From contig CM068825.1 of NCBI GenBank assembly GCA_028554795.2, forward strand, positions 152,308,053 to 152,372,052: 64,000 nt of DNA, written 5' to 3'. Positions 45,346 through 58,539 of this stretch are shown here, in pieces (position 1 is the first letter of the stretch; each line of letters opens with the position of its first letter). The DNA is from Sinohyriopsis cumingii. Its lineage: Eukaryota; Mollusca; Bivalvia; Unionida; Unionidae. The translations under genes were made by a program, and so were the position numbers. The notes below the pieces were generated by a model. That model ran no database searches and was not told where the DNA came from. It saw nothing but the letters and a program-made list of their open reading frames with translations.

Positions 45346-48300
45346 TATCATGTACGTTTTATACACTAATGAACCTAATTTGATTTTGTTGAATAATGCT
45401 AATGAGCATAGCTGATTATATCTGCCGCTGCAGTAGGTTCATTGGTATATTCACTAACACACAGGATAAAATATAGTATACTAAGTGCTTATACCCAACA
45501 CCGTTAACTTTGCCTTGAGACTGGTGCAATATTCACACAAAAAACGACCAGTCTAAGTAACTAAGTACGTAGTAGTAACCAGTCTGCTAACACCTACTTC
45601 AAAAGAAATAGTTCAAACGATACTACACTGTTTGTTTTTTCTATTAAGGACGAAACATACGATATATGATTTAAATATGAGTAATTATGTAAAAACCAGT
45701 GATTCTGAATGAGAAGCATGAGATTATTATTTTTGTTCAATAGAATATCTCTTCGTTGCCAGTATGATGTATTTTGTGCGGATGAATACTTCCAACAATT
45801 TTGGGATATATTCTGCAGTTCATACATAGAAACTGATGCAGATGAAAAAAAGATACAGAAATGGAACTAGCAAAATCTGTATTTGGTGGCAGATCCAACG
45901 AAGGATATAGTGGCAAAGCAACTGAAGGTTAACCTCAATTCTAGCATAGTCATTTACCTCCCTGAAATATTATCTATCATGTTTTGACACGTATGCAAGG
46001 TACCCGTAGGTATTACCAGCAGCAGCAGCATCCGTGATGTTAATTAGGAAAATATGAATGACATGCAGAAATGTTCATAGATGAAAACATCACGTTTGTT
46101 TTAACAAACTGCTTTAGATATAAGTGATTTATAAACATGAGATGGAGTTTCATTCACCATCTCTCATTCTTTGCATATAATTTACGTCAGTACATCCCAA
46201 GAATTTCAACATTCATGTGCTCTGACTGTATTATAACCTACCACCATGTCGGCCAATTATGTGCAACGATGCGTCAATTCTGTAAACATTGGATCACGTG
46301 TTATTTTGGTCAAAAATCCATTTTATATAAAGAAAGAACAATCGTACTTTACGAAAAGTGTAATTCATTGTGTACAAAAATATCCCACATTTCGATTTGA
46401 AATGCACATGAAAATGTGATTTTTAAATGTCAGGATGAAGACCCACCCCATGACCTTCTTGAACCTGTAACCCAGAAAATACTATTTACTATGTATCTTT
46501 TAGAATCATATAAGTAAATACATTATATAAGAGATGGAAATGTTAGTCTTACATGTAAGACATCGATGCAGATATTTATGTTTTGGGTGTCAGTGTCTTA
46601 CTGCCAAACTAACAGTGCTGTGTAACGTGTTTTGATGTTGACTAACAAAAGTAAAATTGTCAGGAATATCATACACAACTGGCAACTAAAATAACGACCC
46701 TTTTCTACAAAGTAAAGTCATAATGTTTTAGTCAGATTTTACTTACTCTGATATCTTTTCTCTAATAAATTCAAATTCTCACAAAAGAAATGGACCTGTT
46801 TTCAAGCTTCGTTGGCCTACATTTCATTTGGCTGGAAAGCCATGAAAGCAGGAATTGCCAAAGTCAGGTTAAGTTGAAATATTTTTTTTTAACGAAACGA
46901 ATAAAAATATATTATGCCTATGGAACTGTAAGCAGCATTTTGTTTTGTTCAAGAAACATATCCCCTGCATGAACCTTCTTGAACATACTTCTGCATACCT
47001 CGACTACCATCACATTTCAACAAATTGAAATGTATGTCAATGGAACATGAAAATGCATCCCTTTGCTAGTGTCAGATTTTGATTCCACCAGGATAAAAAC
47101 AGCACAGTAAGTATATTTATTACATATCAATTTGTGGAAGAGTGTTGATATGGGCTGCCGAGTGTGTGAGATATTCCTGAAACTTTGACTACTCGTTATG
47201 ATGTCAACCGAATTCGGAACACTCTGTACAAGCCAGTTATTTGGGTAGTAAGACATAGCACTAAAACAAAAATAACGTGCTATGTCTTACAGTATAGGAC
47301 TAATAGAAATGTATACCTTACAAACATTCAACATCTTAATCCAAGTTTCCAATTTTGCAAGAAGCTGTCTCACATACAAAATCGTCTGCTACTCAATGTG
47401 TCAACTTGCCACTAGAACAGGATTCTCAAGAAATACCCAGGCATATAGTCTGTTTCTAAATTCTTTAGTAATTTTTCCCCATGAGAAAGACGTAAACACA
47501 TTACATCCTATTCATTGTTGTTTCTCTTCCACATAACAGCTTATTTTTTTATAAAATGTTGAACTTTACTAATTTTTATGCAGATCAGTTTAGTTTGCTT
47601 AATATCTCTTGTCATTTGATGGCATTGTTACATTGAATTTTGTAAAACTAGTTATAAACCTGACATAATTACTCAACTGAACTGCTGACAGAAACATTCC
47701 AGAGTAATGCATTTCATTTCTAAAGCCCGATGGATAAACATTACATTTTTTCATAGCTGTGCACAGATTAGGCTGATATCGCAAGTCATGAAAACACGGG
47801 GGTGGTATCCCATGTGTCCAAACTTAATATTATTTTGAACAGAATATTCTGGTGACAATTGCCTCTTTTCAAATGGTAAGCATTGTGGTATTTTATTTTT
47901 GTCAATCGGTCGAATTTGGTATGTGTTTTGCTTCAGTATTGGAGATAGAAACCTTACGTGTGCAGAAATTCCAGACAGCATTGTATATATGGCAAATAAT
48001 ATTTTCAAGTGAAGCCTTTGCCAATAAATCCTGTTTTATTTCTTTGTAAAGTAAAGCTACACTATTGGTAAGATTGCTGTGGGGGATACATTTACTTTGT
48101 TATAGCAATCAAGAAAAGTGCCTAATTTTTCAAGAATTAGAGTAAAAACAAATTTCAATTTTGTTCACCAGAGACCTTGAACAATTTGAAATTGGTCTTT
48201 TTGAGTGAATTTCTTGAATTGGAAACTGACATATTTAAGAGCATTAAAATGTGGTAATTATTCCAATTCTTGTACCATATAAAACTGCAACAGAAAATGG

Positions 48301-49567
48301 AAATTGATTGGATGCTGACATAGGCATAGCATAATAGTCGATGAATATAAGATGCGTTATGGTATTATAGTTTCTTTTGTACAGAATGAAGATAGTATTG
48401 TTAGGCTGAGATTCTGCCTACCCTCCTAGCAGCTTGTATCGACAAATCTTAGTCATTTCATTTATCAATTTATCATTTCTAACATAAGTATCACCCGAGG
48501 GTCTCTAACACTCTAATCTTGTTTGTTTCAACCCAAGTGGAGTTTTCACTGTAAAAGTCCATTTTTAGTGAAGGGTTAGGGTCCTTGAACTACACATACA
48601 TAGAAGAAGAAAAAATTAAACTGTTTTCTGCATCTGAGATTTGCAATGCTTAGATTCAGTATTTTTTAAAAATGAACAAAATAAAAAGGCAAGCATTAAT
48701 AGGGATTAACTCATATTTATGGAAACATTCAGAATGTATTCAAGATGATGAACTATGTAACTCCTTTTGTTGGAAAAATACTGGCTCCTCCATGTAAATA
48801 TGTTGGCTGTCTTAGTGAAGAATATCCTCCTTGGATTGAAATGCGAAGAGGATGACAGTGTTAGAAGCCCCCTGGCGATATTGAGGTTAGAAATTATAAC
48901 TGATAAATGAAATGACTAAGTTTTGTGCATTTTGATATCCTTGATTCACACTTAAGACATGAAAGTTGCCACATTCACAATTTTGTAAATTTGAAATTTG
49001 GACAGTGTACCAAAATTTGATGATGCACACTTGACATTAGTTGTGGTGCCATCTAGCAACAGCAAGTGGCTTCCAGTCTTGTCCAGTTGGAGATAGATGG
49101 ACACATAACTGGATTACCATATTGCCTCAGTTTATTGGTTTTGATTGTTAATAAATATTAAATGGGTGGAGAGACTCTAAAATAATGTAAAATGCATTGA
49201 GTTTGATATACAAACAACAAATCTTTTAGCTTTGGGCCTGCTTTTCTTCAGTGCCATTATGTTGTGACTTCTGTTGTGAACCAATAAAGAAAAGATTTGA
49301 TAAAATTTTGTTCCATCGGCACACATATATGTGAAGTAGATCTGTAGAAAATGAAGTGATTTTATGTTTATTAACTGGAACTTCAAGAAATATTAGGTGA
49401 TGAAATTACTGTCATAAGCTTCAGTACCTTTTATGGTAAAAGAAGAGAAGTTTATATTTTATATTCACCAGATAAATGATATCTCTGTATGAAATAATTC
49501 TTAGATTTTTTTTATTATATTCAATAATTTATTTACAAAGTATGTTGCTAGACCCACTGAAAAGGGA

Positions 49568-49570
<3 letters not shown>
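45346..49570. other. No gene recognised; contains a 14-bp perfect hairpin
   Basis: Mostly unique sequence with small open frames that have no domains or splice support. At 47248-47290 GTAAGACATAGCAC is followed, after a 15-base A-rich loop, by its exact reverse complement. A possible acceptor before 48343 leads only to a short frame. Confidence 0.5.
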
Positions 49571-49600
<30 letters not shown>

Positions 49601-49603
49601 CAT
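49571..49603. repeat. ATT microsatellite
   Basis: About ten ATT repeats. It may be the tail of a lost LINE insertion, but no LINE sequence is visible beside it. Confidence 0.9.
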
Positions 49604-52197
49604 AGCTGAGGGTGTTGTTGTACCCAGCTTGGCAGGGAAAGTTCCCCATATGACTAAACATGTTTATCTATCTTGTCATCAAGAGAATGACATTATCATT
49701 TTCATTCAAAGGAAGTAATTATGCATTCAATATAACTAAGTGGTACATTTCAAAAAGGGTAATGCAGTAAAAAGGAGTTTTTATATGGTATATGAAAACT
49801 TGGAATTTCTTTTTTATTTTTCCCAAAACTGGATTTAACATATTTTACATTCACAGGTATCATTTTTTTGCTGTGAAATTTTGGAAAGTAAATCACTTTG
49901 AGAACTTTTTTAATCAAAGAGTTGTGATCATTCTGCTGTTAAAAAAAACATTTTTAACCAAGTTTCATTCTGATACTTGTGTCGTTTTTGAAAAGAAAAG
50001 TATGGAGTATTAATGGAGATATTTTCTATCTCCATGCATTCCAAGAAGCATGTGAATATTGGCATAAAACTGACGCCATCTTTCCAGATTGTCACCTCAC
50101 AATGCATTGAATGTTTATCAGCAATGATATAAAAATACAGCCTATTATTCTGTATAATTTCATTATTCATTGAGACAGCCAAAACCACATTTCCTGACTG
50201 GCTGTATTTTGGCACTAGTCTGATACTCAACATTATTATTATATAATAGTAGTATTGAAATTTGTGCATTGGGCCAGGGTACCAGACTAGATCAGTGTAT
50301 GGTGACTGTTTTGACACCCTTATTTACATGTACTTCATGAATGGATGGACAAAGGACCATTTCCTTCATTACCATGTATTCAGCAAATACGGGGTCTTGA
50401 TAGGTACTAAACTAACATGTAAACAGAACATTTACCATAGATTCATTCCATGTGTTATTAGATATATTTGACAAAAGATCACTTACAGTTTTATGATAGC
50501 CACTGGCAAATATTTGTACCAGCAAATTTACTGATCTCAGATTATTAATTTCAAATTCTGCCAATATGGCTGTCACAAAGTCCATCTTGAAAATCGTATT
50601 ATTGTTACTCTTTTTGAATTGATGGTCATATTGAGATGGGTTTTCAGAAAAAGACTAATGAATCATGTCAGGTTGCTCCTAAAATGCCACATTGGTCAGT
50701 TTCAAACTATCTATATCTATCAGCCTGTCTGTCTGTCTCTCTATGAGCCAATCATTGGAAATTTGTAAATATTTGGAAATAGGTTTGATACATGTGGTGA
50801 AATAGAGTTTGACAGTTGCTGTCACCACCATGTTAATGTACCTGAAACTTGGCACTGAAATGATTTTGAGCAGACTTGACACAAAGCATCCTGCCTTAAA
50901 GATCCTTCTCATTTATATAATGGGGGCCAATCTAGTTTAAAATAGCACTACTGTTACTCTGAAATGAACAGATTTGACTGACAGAATCCAGGTTGAAGGC
51001 TTTCTGATTTATGCAAAATATGCTGTACTGGCATCAGATGTTGCTGCCGTGACTAAAATGTAGAAAAACATTTTCACAACTTGATTTGTAAAAATATGGT
51101 GAACATAATTTGACCAGCTTTTTGACACTAAGCACACAGGCATAGAGGTTTTTCAAAGTTAGATTAATGCTAATGATGTGCAATCAGATTTGGTTGACGA
51201 TACAATAACTACAGAACATTGAAACATTTGTTTTTATAACATGAGGAATCATTAGCACTGGAGAACTTGAAACAGAAGACAGCCTTTAGACCCAGATTTC
51301 TTGGCTAGCTGCTTTTGGATTTGGCTGATGATGTTAGTTAGGTGAGAAATCTCAGGGCTGCTTGATTCTCATATGAAAAAGCATCAAGTAGCCCTACATC
51401 TATCTGTCCATTACCAGATCCCCTAAACTGCTGGGTGATAATTCAAACTTTGTACTTTTTCTTTTGGTACCTTCAGTGAAAGGGGTATCATTCTTGCCTC
51501 TCACCTTGGGAGTTCTTGGGAGGGACAAAAGTCATACACACAAAAATTTAAAATAAACTATAACAGCTGCAATGACAGGACTCCTAAGGACCTGTTCATG
51601 CATCCAGTAAGCACAGAGGATGTGCACTTGTTCCATTTCCAGCATCACTGTGCCTTGATTTTCCCTGTATCCCTTTTATTGGGTACACTAAGGTACACAT
51701 TTAGTGTTGACCCTGTTGATTGGTTGTCACACAGATAAAATGTAAATAAACACATCCAGTTTGTCCTGTTTGGAACCTAACAGGACTACAATGCAATGCA
51801 TATAACTTAAGCTGCCACTTTCAGCTTATGAGCTTTCCAGGTAGTTGGTATTGTTTATAATAATATTTACCATGGATAATCTTCATTTTATTCTTGTTAA
51901 CCTATAGGTGCCATGAACTGTGAAAGCTTGTCACTCTAGTAGTGACCTTCTCATAGTAAACTTTTATATCTAGGGGAACAGACCTATTGTCAATGGAAGG
52001 CAGCTGTTTGCTCATATTTTACAAATTACATACCTGTTCCATCAATATGTATTAGAAAGATAGATCTTCCACAAGTTTTTCTACATGGAGGGTGAAAAGG
52101 CTGTAATTAAATTTTTTGATATTCTGAGAAGAGATTGGCACATTCTAATATCATAATTTATCCATGAATTGTTGAAGTTTATTGCTACTTTTAAATA
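49604..52197. other. Unassigned; isolated copies of the roughly 150-bp repeat
   Basis: No gene seen. Text such as CCAATATGGCTGTCACAAAG, ATCTTGAAAATCGTATTATTG and GATGGTCATATTGAGATGGG (50560-50650) belongs to the family that is tandem at 62395-63180. A near-palindrome GGGCTGCTTGATTC...GCATCAAGTAGCCC lies at 51355-51395. Confidence 0.5.
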
Positions 52198-52202
52198 CCT
52201 TT

Positions 52203-53541
52203 CAGGGATGGTCCTGGCTTTTAAAAAGCTGTCGCCAAAAAAATCGCCAACCTCAATATTTTGTCGCCAATTTTCAAAAAGTGTCGCCAGAACAAGTAGT
52301 GTACATTTTTCCAAGGGTTAATTTAGTCTATTAATGTAACAGGCAATGAAAATTACAAAAGATGGGTTACTTAATTCTTTAATTACAACAAGCATTAACA
52401 AAATGTTACAAAGTGTTACATGAAGATCCGTCGCAATTTTAGGGCTGCCCACTTGTTGAATGCAGTTTCAAAGTCTAATTTTTCACATCTGTACGTGCTG
52501 ATTCTCATGAAATTCTCGAGAGACGAGATGCAGAGTTTATTTCTGATGTCAGTTTTTATGAGGTTCATCTTACTGAATCTACGTTCACAGTCCACAGCAC
52601 TGACAGGTGACACCAGTAGTCTATCAGCAGCCCCCCCCCCATGGCTAGCTTCACAAAGCTTGTAGTGAATTGCTTCCTAAATCCCAAGAATGATCACTGA
52701 ATGCCGTATAAATTTTCTCGACAAACAAAATATGATCTCCATTCCCACGAATGAAACTTACACGAGTCAACACCTGGCAATATTGGACCGTATATATAAG
52801 CATAAATTCACACCCAATTTAGAGATTCTTTCACTCTTGTATTTTGAGAAATAAATAATTATTATTAATTATGCAAAACTGGTTGTTTTTTTTTTTTGTG
52901 CTATTTCTTGTTTCGGAGTTTAAGTCTCAGCAGCCGTAACACTGATTGATGGCCAAAGGAAAAGAACAATGAGTAAAATGCTGCACTGGCGACAGACATA
53001 ATTGTGATTGAGATTTTTCCATTTGCTTTGTATTTATACACAGTAGTCGGTACTTCAAAGGTTATCGGTTTTCTATGAAGGTTCAGCAAAACTATTGTAC
53101 TGGTATATGTAAAAAAAAAAAAAAAAACAACAGAAGATTTAGCCATTCAATTAATTGTATCTGTTCTATTCACGTCTTCAGAAGTCGGTCAGTTGTAGGT
53201 ATAGTGCGGTAGCATGATTGACTGTATCGCAGCATACAGTACTCAGCCCAGATGTCAGCATAAGCAGATTATGATGTAACAATGCACTGTAAAGATGGGG
53301 TTGTCAATACGAACAAAGGATTGTTTGTGTAACAGATTGATTCCAATGCATTGCTTAGTCAAGTTTGTGGCTTCCTTTCGTTCTCCCTTTTAATTTATCC
53401 AGTCCAAATCTATGATTGTATGTACAAATTAAATAACCAAAAAGTCTGTCGCCAAAAAAATCGCCAGATGGGATATTTTTGTCGCCAATAAGGAAAAAAA
53501 ATCGCAATTTGCGACATTGGCGAAGCCCAGGACGATCCCTG
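52203..53541 (-). mobile_element. hAT-like DNA transposon, internally reduced, with TIRs and 5-bp TSD
   Basis: The left end reads CAGGGATGGTCCTGGC. The right end, reverse-complemented, reads CAGGGATCGTCCTGGG, 14 of 16 identical. CCTTT flanks it on both sides (52198-52202 and 53542-53546). CAGGG ends and the dimerisation-domain remnant inside fit hAT. Subterminal TCGCCA motifs are numerous, and a 21-bp stretch starting CTGTCGCCAAAAAAATCGCC occurs at 52229 and again, in the same orientation, at 53446. At 1.34 kb it is too short to be autonomous. Confidence 0.8.
52416..52635 (-). pseudogene. hAT transposase C-terminal dimerisation domain
   Basis: The minus-strand frame encodes VSPVSAVDCERRFSKMNLIK, then TDIRNKLCISSLENFMRI. 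The S(A/S)VDCER.FS..N.IKT..RN.L...L...MRI pattern is the hallmark dimerisation region of hAT transposases, especially those close to vertebrate ZNF862/KIAA1586-like proteins. Upstream catalytic parts are missing; a poly-C run at about 52629-52640 shifts the frame. It belongs to the element at 52203-53541, whose left end it approaches. Confidence 0.85.
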
Positions 53542-53546
53542 CCTTT

Positions 53547-54003
53547 TGAGAAATGTGTACAAAAATAACAAAATTAATCTTATATTGTGTTTATTTTTCA
53601 TAAACTAAATGTTTATGGCAAATGGATATAATAAACCTTGTATGAAATGGGAATTAACTCTTAAGGGGAGTAGCTTGAATACAGTTCAACACTTGCAGTA
53701 CTTTTCATTACAGAAGTTCTTAAAATCAAAATTTGAATCTAGTTTGTAATAATGTACTCATCCCACCCCTAGACAGTAATTTTTTAGTAGAAACTCTATT
53801 ACAGATGATGCATCTTCCAGTTATGACTGTATATATAAAGTTTGATTGGAAAATATCAGAGAAATGTAAATGTGATAGAAAATTTGGTATATCTGATACT
53901 TGATTCCCTTACAGGGACTCCATAGGTTGGAGCCAAAGATGACCTCCTCTCCTGCAGATGGTTTCCCCTGATTGAAATATAACTTTAAAAATTTTGTAAA
54001 TTT
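53547..54003. other. No gene recognised
   Basis: Unique A+T-rich sequence between the hAT-like element and a SINE. Confidence 0.5.
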
Positions 54004-54014
54004 CCATCAAACTA

Positions 54015-54345
54015 TTTACCACTACAGTGGCCTAGTAGGTAGAGCATCTGCCTTGAATGCAGGAGGTAGTGGGTTCAAACATTGACCTAGCCATGCCAGA
54101 GACTTATAAAAATGGTACTAACAGCTGCCTCACTAGGTGCTCATCATTAAGAGGTTAGTGTTAGGACTGGTCGGCCTGCTGTCAGGATAATTTGATCAGG
54201 TGGGACATGATGCTAGATGTCTGCGACATTATGCTCCAGTGCTAGACATCTGTATAAACTGCCACATTGCAATATCATAGCGATATGACTGAAAAAATTG
54301 TTAAAGCTACCTTACAATTCCAAGTCACACTCATATACACACACA
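54015..54345 (+). mobile_element. SINE A copy, full length, 11-bp target duplication
   Basis: A tRNA-related head GTGGCCTAGTAGGTAGAGCA (A box) and GGTTCAAAC (B box) 30 bases on. The body has GACTTATAAAAATGGTACTA, ACAGCTGCCTC, GGTGGGACATGATGCTAGAT, and the tail TGACTGAAAAA..TTAAAGCTACCTTA ends in a CA-rich run. CCATCAAACTA is perfectly repeated at 54004-54014 and 54346-54356, a clear target-site duplication. It uses the machinery of an unknown partner LINE. The 64-codon frame at 54267 is not a gene. Confidence 0.9.
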
Positions 54346-54523
54346 CCATCAAACTAGTTAGGGTGATGTATAGTAATGGACAGACAGAAACTGCCCAGCT
54401 GTCCATCTGTTTGTTTATTACTATATATCCTTGTATCACAATATCATTGCTTACGTTTTAATATAGTTTGAAGTAACTTTTGAGTACCTATCTAACTGTT
54501 AACATGCATATCATTATTTTCAG

Positions 54524-54687
54524 TGGAGACACTTTCAGAAGATGAAGATGACCCTGTGTATGACAGTGGATTATCATCTTCCCTTCCGGTTGGGTCTGCA
54601 GAGTTTACACCTACACCTGGGGGGCCATTCTCAGCCCTGACACCCTCCATGTGGCCCCAGGATATCATGTCTAAACTTGAAAAACAG
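54524..54687 (+). CDS. Internal exon of an unidentified plus-strand host gene
   Basis: 164 bp. The acceptor is CATATCATTATTTTCAG; the donor is CAG|GTTTGTC. The first two bases complete a split codon, then 54 codons run to the donor with no stop, ending in phase 0. The peptide is acidic then Pro/Ser-rich: [19 protein letters not shown], then [20 protein letters not shown]. The strongly biased, low-complexity-free composition and the clean splice sites argue for a real exon. It looks like a disordered regulatory segment with possible Ser/Thr and Tyr phosphorylation sites. The motif is familiar in style but I cannot name the family with confidence. Neighbouring exons were not found. Confidence 0.65.
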
Positions 54688-57600
54688 GTTTGTCTAAACT
54701 GCATAATATCTTTTTTAGGGCTGCAAAAAAATCTTTTAAATTTAAATTTTCTGCTTGGTTTAAGGATTGTTGAAGCCAAATAACACAGCTGTCTAGCTTT
54801 ACACCTTATATGGTGTGTATAAATTATTGGCATGTGTTACATTTTTGTATACCTGCCATGTTATGATGCCTGTCCATCCATCTTGTCCTTTACCGTTGTT
54901 TACGTCTTGCCTTTTATCCATCCGTCTGTTACCAATTTTGTTTCTGCACAATAGCTTGAGGTAACAAAGAACCTATTGATTTCAGCCTCAACAGTCAATT
55001 GTCAGGCTCAATGAAAAAAGAAGAAATATGACTGTTATATGATTGAAAAATGTTAGGAAAGGGATCTTGCTGGATAAATTGGCATGTATTACATTTTTAT
55101 TGCTGGATAAATGCACAATAATTTGAGTTCTCCACCATCTAAAGTTACCAAGCTGTGTTGATAGCTTGTACTTGATGTAAAGAAAAACTCATTCAATTTT
55201 GGGCTCACTGTGTCTGAAAGAAGAAATTGGTTTCTGTACAAAACTTGAGTGTTGATATTGGGAAAATTATTTTCTTGCTTGAATGGTTCAGATGTATGTA
55301 CCTAAGACACGTAGTTCAGCCTATTGTCCTTAATAATAAAATGTGCAGACTCTACAGCCAATGACAATCTGTCATGAAGAAACAATTACTGACACAGCCA
55401 TAATATCACAACAACAACAGGCAGTTCTTGCTTGCAGATTAAACAGTGTTAGGCTGTTTTTGAACTATACTATTTTAACACCTGGTGAAGGGATGTCAGT
55501 TATCTCCCTGTGTTCAGATATTTACAGAAAAACTGTATGAAAAATGTACATTTATTTTTGCTAATTACCCGGATCAGCAGTTAAAATTCTTGTAACAAAT
55601 TGGCAAAATCCATGTGGATTAAAGTTGGTATGAGAGTATATACACAAAACAAACTGATAAATTATTATGCATGACACTCACTTTAACTAGTCTACCTGTC
55701 TAACTTTAACAGAATGGCCATGAAATCCAAATGATTATCATGTTACATCACTGTCAAATTCTTCTTTCAGAATTTGTAAAGTGCTATTAATTTGTCCTTT
55801 TCCTGATGCAACATGTTTTTGAGTTTAACAAGATCTCTTTCCTAACATTTTTCAGTCATATAACATCCATGAGCCTGTTTATCTTAATATCTGGTGTCAT
55901 TTTTTTGTTCAATTTGGACTTGTCTGCGTCGTATGGGTGTATCAAATATAATATATCTGTGACAAATGGTTTCTCATTCAAGATGCTCGTCTATATTCTT
56001 GGAGCTGTTTCATGTACAGTTACTGTAAATGGAAGATAAGGAAATTAGATGGAGTTCTATTGCTGGATAAATGCACAGCAGCCAATATTCACATGACACA
56101 AGCCTCAAACTGTAGTCATCATTCTCTGGCTGGCTTGCTTCTGATGTCTTGGATCTGAACTTGGAAAGATATTGGTATTTTTTTTTCTTAAATTTTTAAC
56201 AGGTACCCAACTGCCCATTTTATTACCTGGGTTGTTGTCGAGATGCAGGTACCTGAGTACCCAGGTACCCATTGACAGCTTTAGCTATTAATGATCACAC
56301 CTTGGGCCACAAAACAAGCTATTAGTTACCTTTCACAGTGAAACATTCACCTTTGCAAACCTCCCTCAGACCATTTCCTTTCATTTTTTAAAGTACATTC
56401 ATCCATAATGACACCTTTACAATGCTGACTTGAGCTACAACATTGCTTTACTCAAGAGAGATTGCAGTAGCTCAGGTAACATAACATCAAATTATTCACA
56501 TGAAATCACTGTTCAATGAGGATTTAACGACAACCATTTTATTTTCTGCTGTAACAATAGAATCCTTAGAAGTGTATTGATTTCAAAACTTTTATAATTT
56601 ATTTGTAAAACTCTGACATGAGCATAACATTTCTTGAATTATTATTTACCTTCCTTTATAAGTGTCCTTTATAGTTATTTCCCGTGGAGAATGGATATGG
56701 TAAATATTTTTTAAAAATATTGTAGCACAACTTTCTGTCATAAACTGACCAAAGATGATGTGCAGAGTCCCAGCATTTGACATTCGTACAAAAGACACGT
56801 TCTGTCAAATTAAAGTCTGGGTTGACTCCCCTATCAGTGGTGTGGCTTCCATGATAGTGTTGTGACTAACACATGTTAATTATATCCCATCAGTTACAGA
56901 TACTGTTACTAACATTTACAAAAGAAAAAAAAACAATCATTAAACTTCTTTTTCCCTTAAACTGTTTTTTTTTCATATTAAATAGAATAAGTATAGTCTT
57001 GCATGGACACCTTTCACATTCACTTCCCAATATTTCATGTAATCATAAAGATATTTTTTGCCCCAGGACGCCTATTGATTTTCCAAAGTATAACATTAAC
57101 AAGGATTGTTGGATTTTAATTAAATTTTTGCATAGCTTATCCTTTTTCAAGATGAAAAAACCTTGTCTAGTTGATCTGAATACATCCTTTCATACAGTGG
57201 AGAATTGTCCTTGTGTATCTTGCTTGACCTTGTGCAGAACAGGCATCTTTCTCAAAGATGCCATGTTAAAAGAATTGTGTTTGATGTGATCAGAGAAAAA
57301 GTGACTAGCGATCGTCATATGCTGCATTGCAGTCTTTCAGTAAACAAAAATGTATTATCTCAGTGTTACATTTATTCCTTCTTTGTAATTAGTTTCCTTG
57401 CCAGTAGCCCCCCTTACAAATAGGCTACCATACTGTGTCCCATCCCCAGATACCAATGTCTAGACAGGCTGTGGAAGGCCTTAGGGACACTAAACAAGAC
57501 TGCCTTACTTGTTCAAAGTACACATGGTAAAACCACTGTTCATTTTGTAATTTATGGTCATCCAAAATCACTGATTCCATATGCAAACACAGAGGGTGGA

Positions 57601-57700
57601 GGAATCATCTCTTCCCCTCTTGTTTAGGATTCTTAGGTTCACACTTTAAAAGCTCCTTAGGGCCTCACTGCAAGATGATAGCTTTAAGGGTCTCACAGCA
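54688..57700. other. Mostly unassigned, probable intron
   Basis: Downstream of the exon. Two weak candidate exons were weighed and not accepted (around 55345 and 56203-56248). GCTGGATAAAT...CACA occurs at 55070, 55105 and 56060, scattered copies of a repeat. Confidence 0.4.
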
Positions 57701-58019
57701 AAATGATTAGCTTTTGATGTTAAAAAAGTGCTGCTTGGTCCTAGAAGAATGTGGGACCAGTCTTTTTGGAGACTGGCTAGGCTCCTCTGCTAATAGGGAC
57801 TGATCATTTGAGGAATGGATTGCCTCCGTCAAGCCCCCCCACCGGAAGAGCTGTTGTGTACTTTTCATGACCAGAATAGCATGTTGCACAGTCCTGCAAG
57901 AGATAAAAAGCATTTCATATCTTGTATAGCATGTCACACTGTCCAGCAAGGGAGGAGCTGCATTGCACCCATCACTTCCTGGGCAGTATGTGGTACTGAT
58001 GGATCAGATGAATAAGATA

Positions 58020-58210
58020 ATTGGTCATTGAACAGTGATTAGTCCAGTCCCATGTGGATGTCTGGCTACTGGCTGTTGGTCACCAGTCATAACCTAACCC
58101 AGTCACTGGATAATGTCTTGTGACCAGTCAATGGTCAGTTTGTCCCAGTGACCATCAAATCATACTGGACATTGGTCATACCATGCTGATCAATGTTCAC
58201 TAGTCATCAT
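58020..58210. other. Cluster of GGTCA/TGACC-like words
   Basis: TTGGTCA, CAGTCACTGG, TGACCAGTCA and CATTGGTCA recur about ten times in 190 bp without a fixed period. Probably a degenerate short tandem repeat. Confidence 0.45.
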
Positions 58211-58539
58211 ACATGGACCTTTTGGTCTGGGGATAGGGTTTGGATGGAGTTCCCCCTTCTTCCGACTTTACTGTGACATCTTTTTCAGGAGTGGACATCT
58301 GCCTACAATTTTAACGCTGGGATGGGTGATTGGAAGAGTGTCAGATCAATATCACTCCTTTCGTATTATCTCTGTGAATCTGCAGATCTGGTGCCCCCTT
58401 CAGGTTTTCCTTCTTGCAAAAAGGAATACATTCAGAACTCACTCTGAGCTCTAATTTATTAAGGACCAGATCTTCATCACCACCTGCATTGGTGGCTGAG
58501 TCAGAACAGGTTCTTGAGGTGGGGTTACCATGCACTTGA

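Noticed and set aside
49571-49603. 3' end of another LINE, judged by the ATT tail
   Set aside because: No LINE 3' UTR or coding sequence lies beside it; treated as a microsatellite.
54016-54110. tRNA gene
   Set aside because: A and B boxes are present but the stems do not pair as a cloverleaf, and the body, tail and target duplication show a SINE.
54492-54833. 113-codon minus-strand frame
   Set aside because: Antisense shadow of the plus-strand exon at 54524-54687.
55345-55540. Possible exon TLQPMTICHEETITDT..., in phase with the 54524 exon
   Set aside because: The acceptor lacks a pyrimidine tract and no proper donor follows.
56203-56248. 46-bp micro-exon with a strong acceptor and GTACCTGAG-type donor
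   Set aside because: Too short to judge; the surrounding GGTACC/ACCCAGGTACC words suggest a local repeat and the frame shows no conserved feature.
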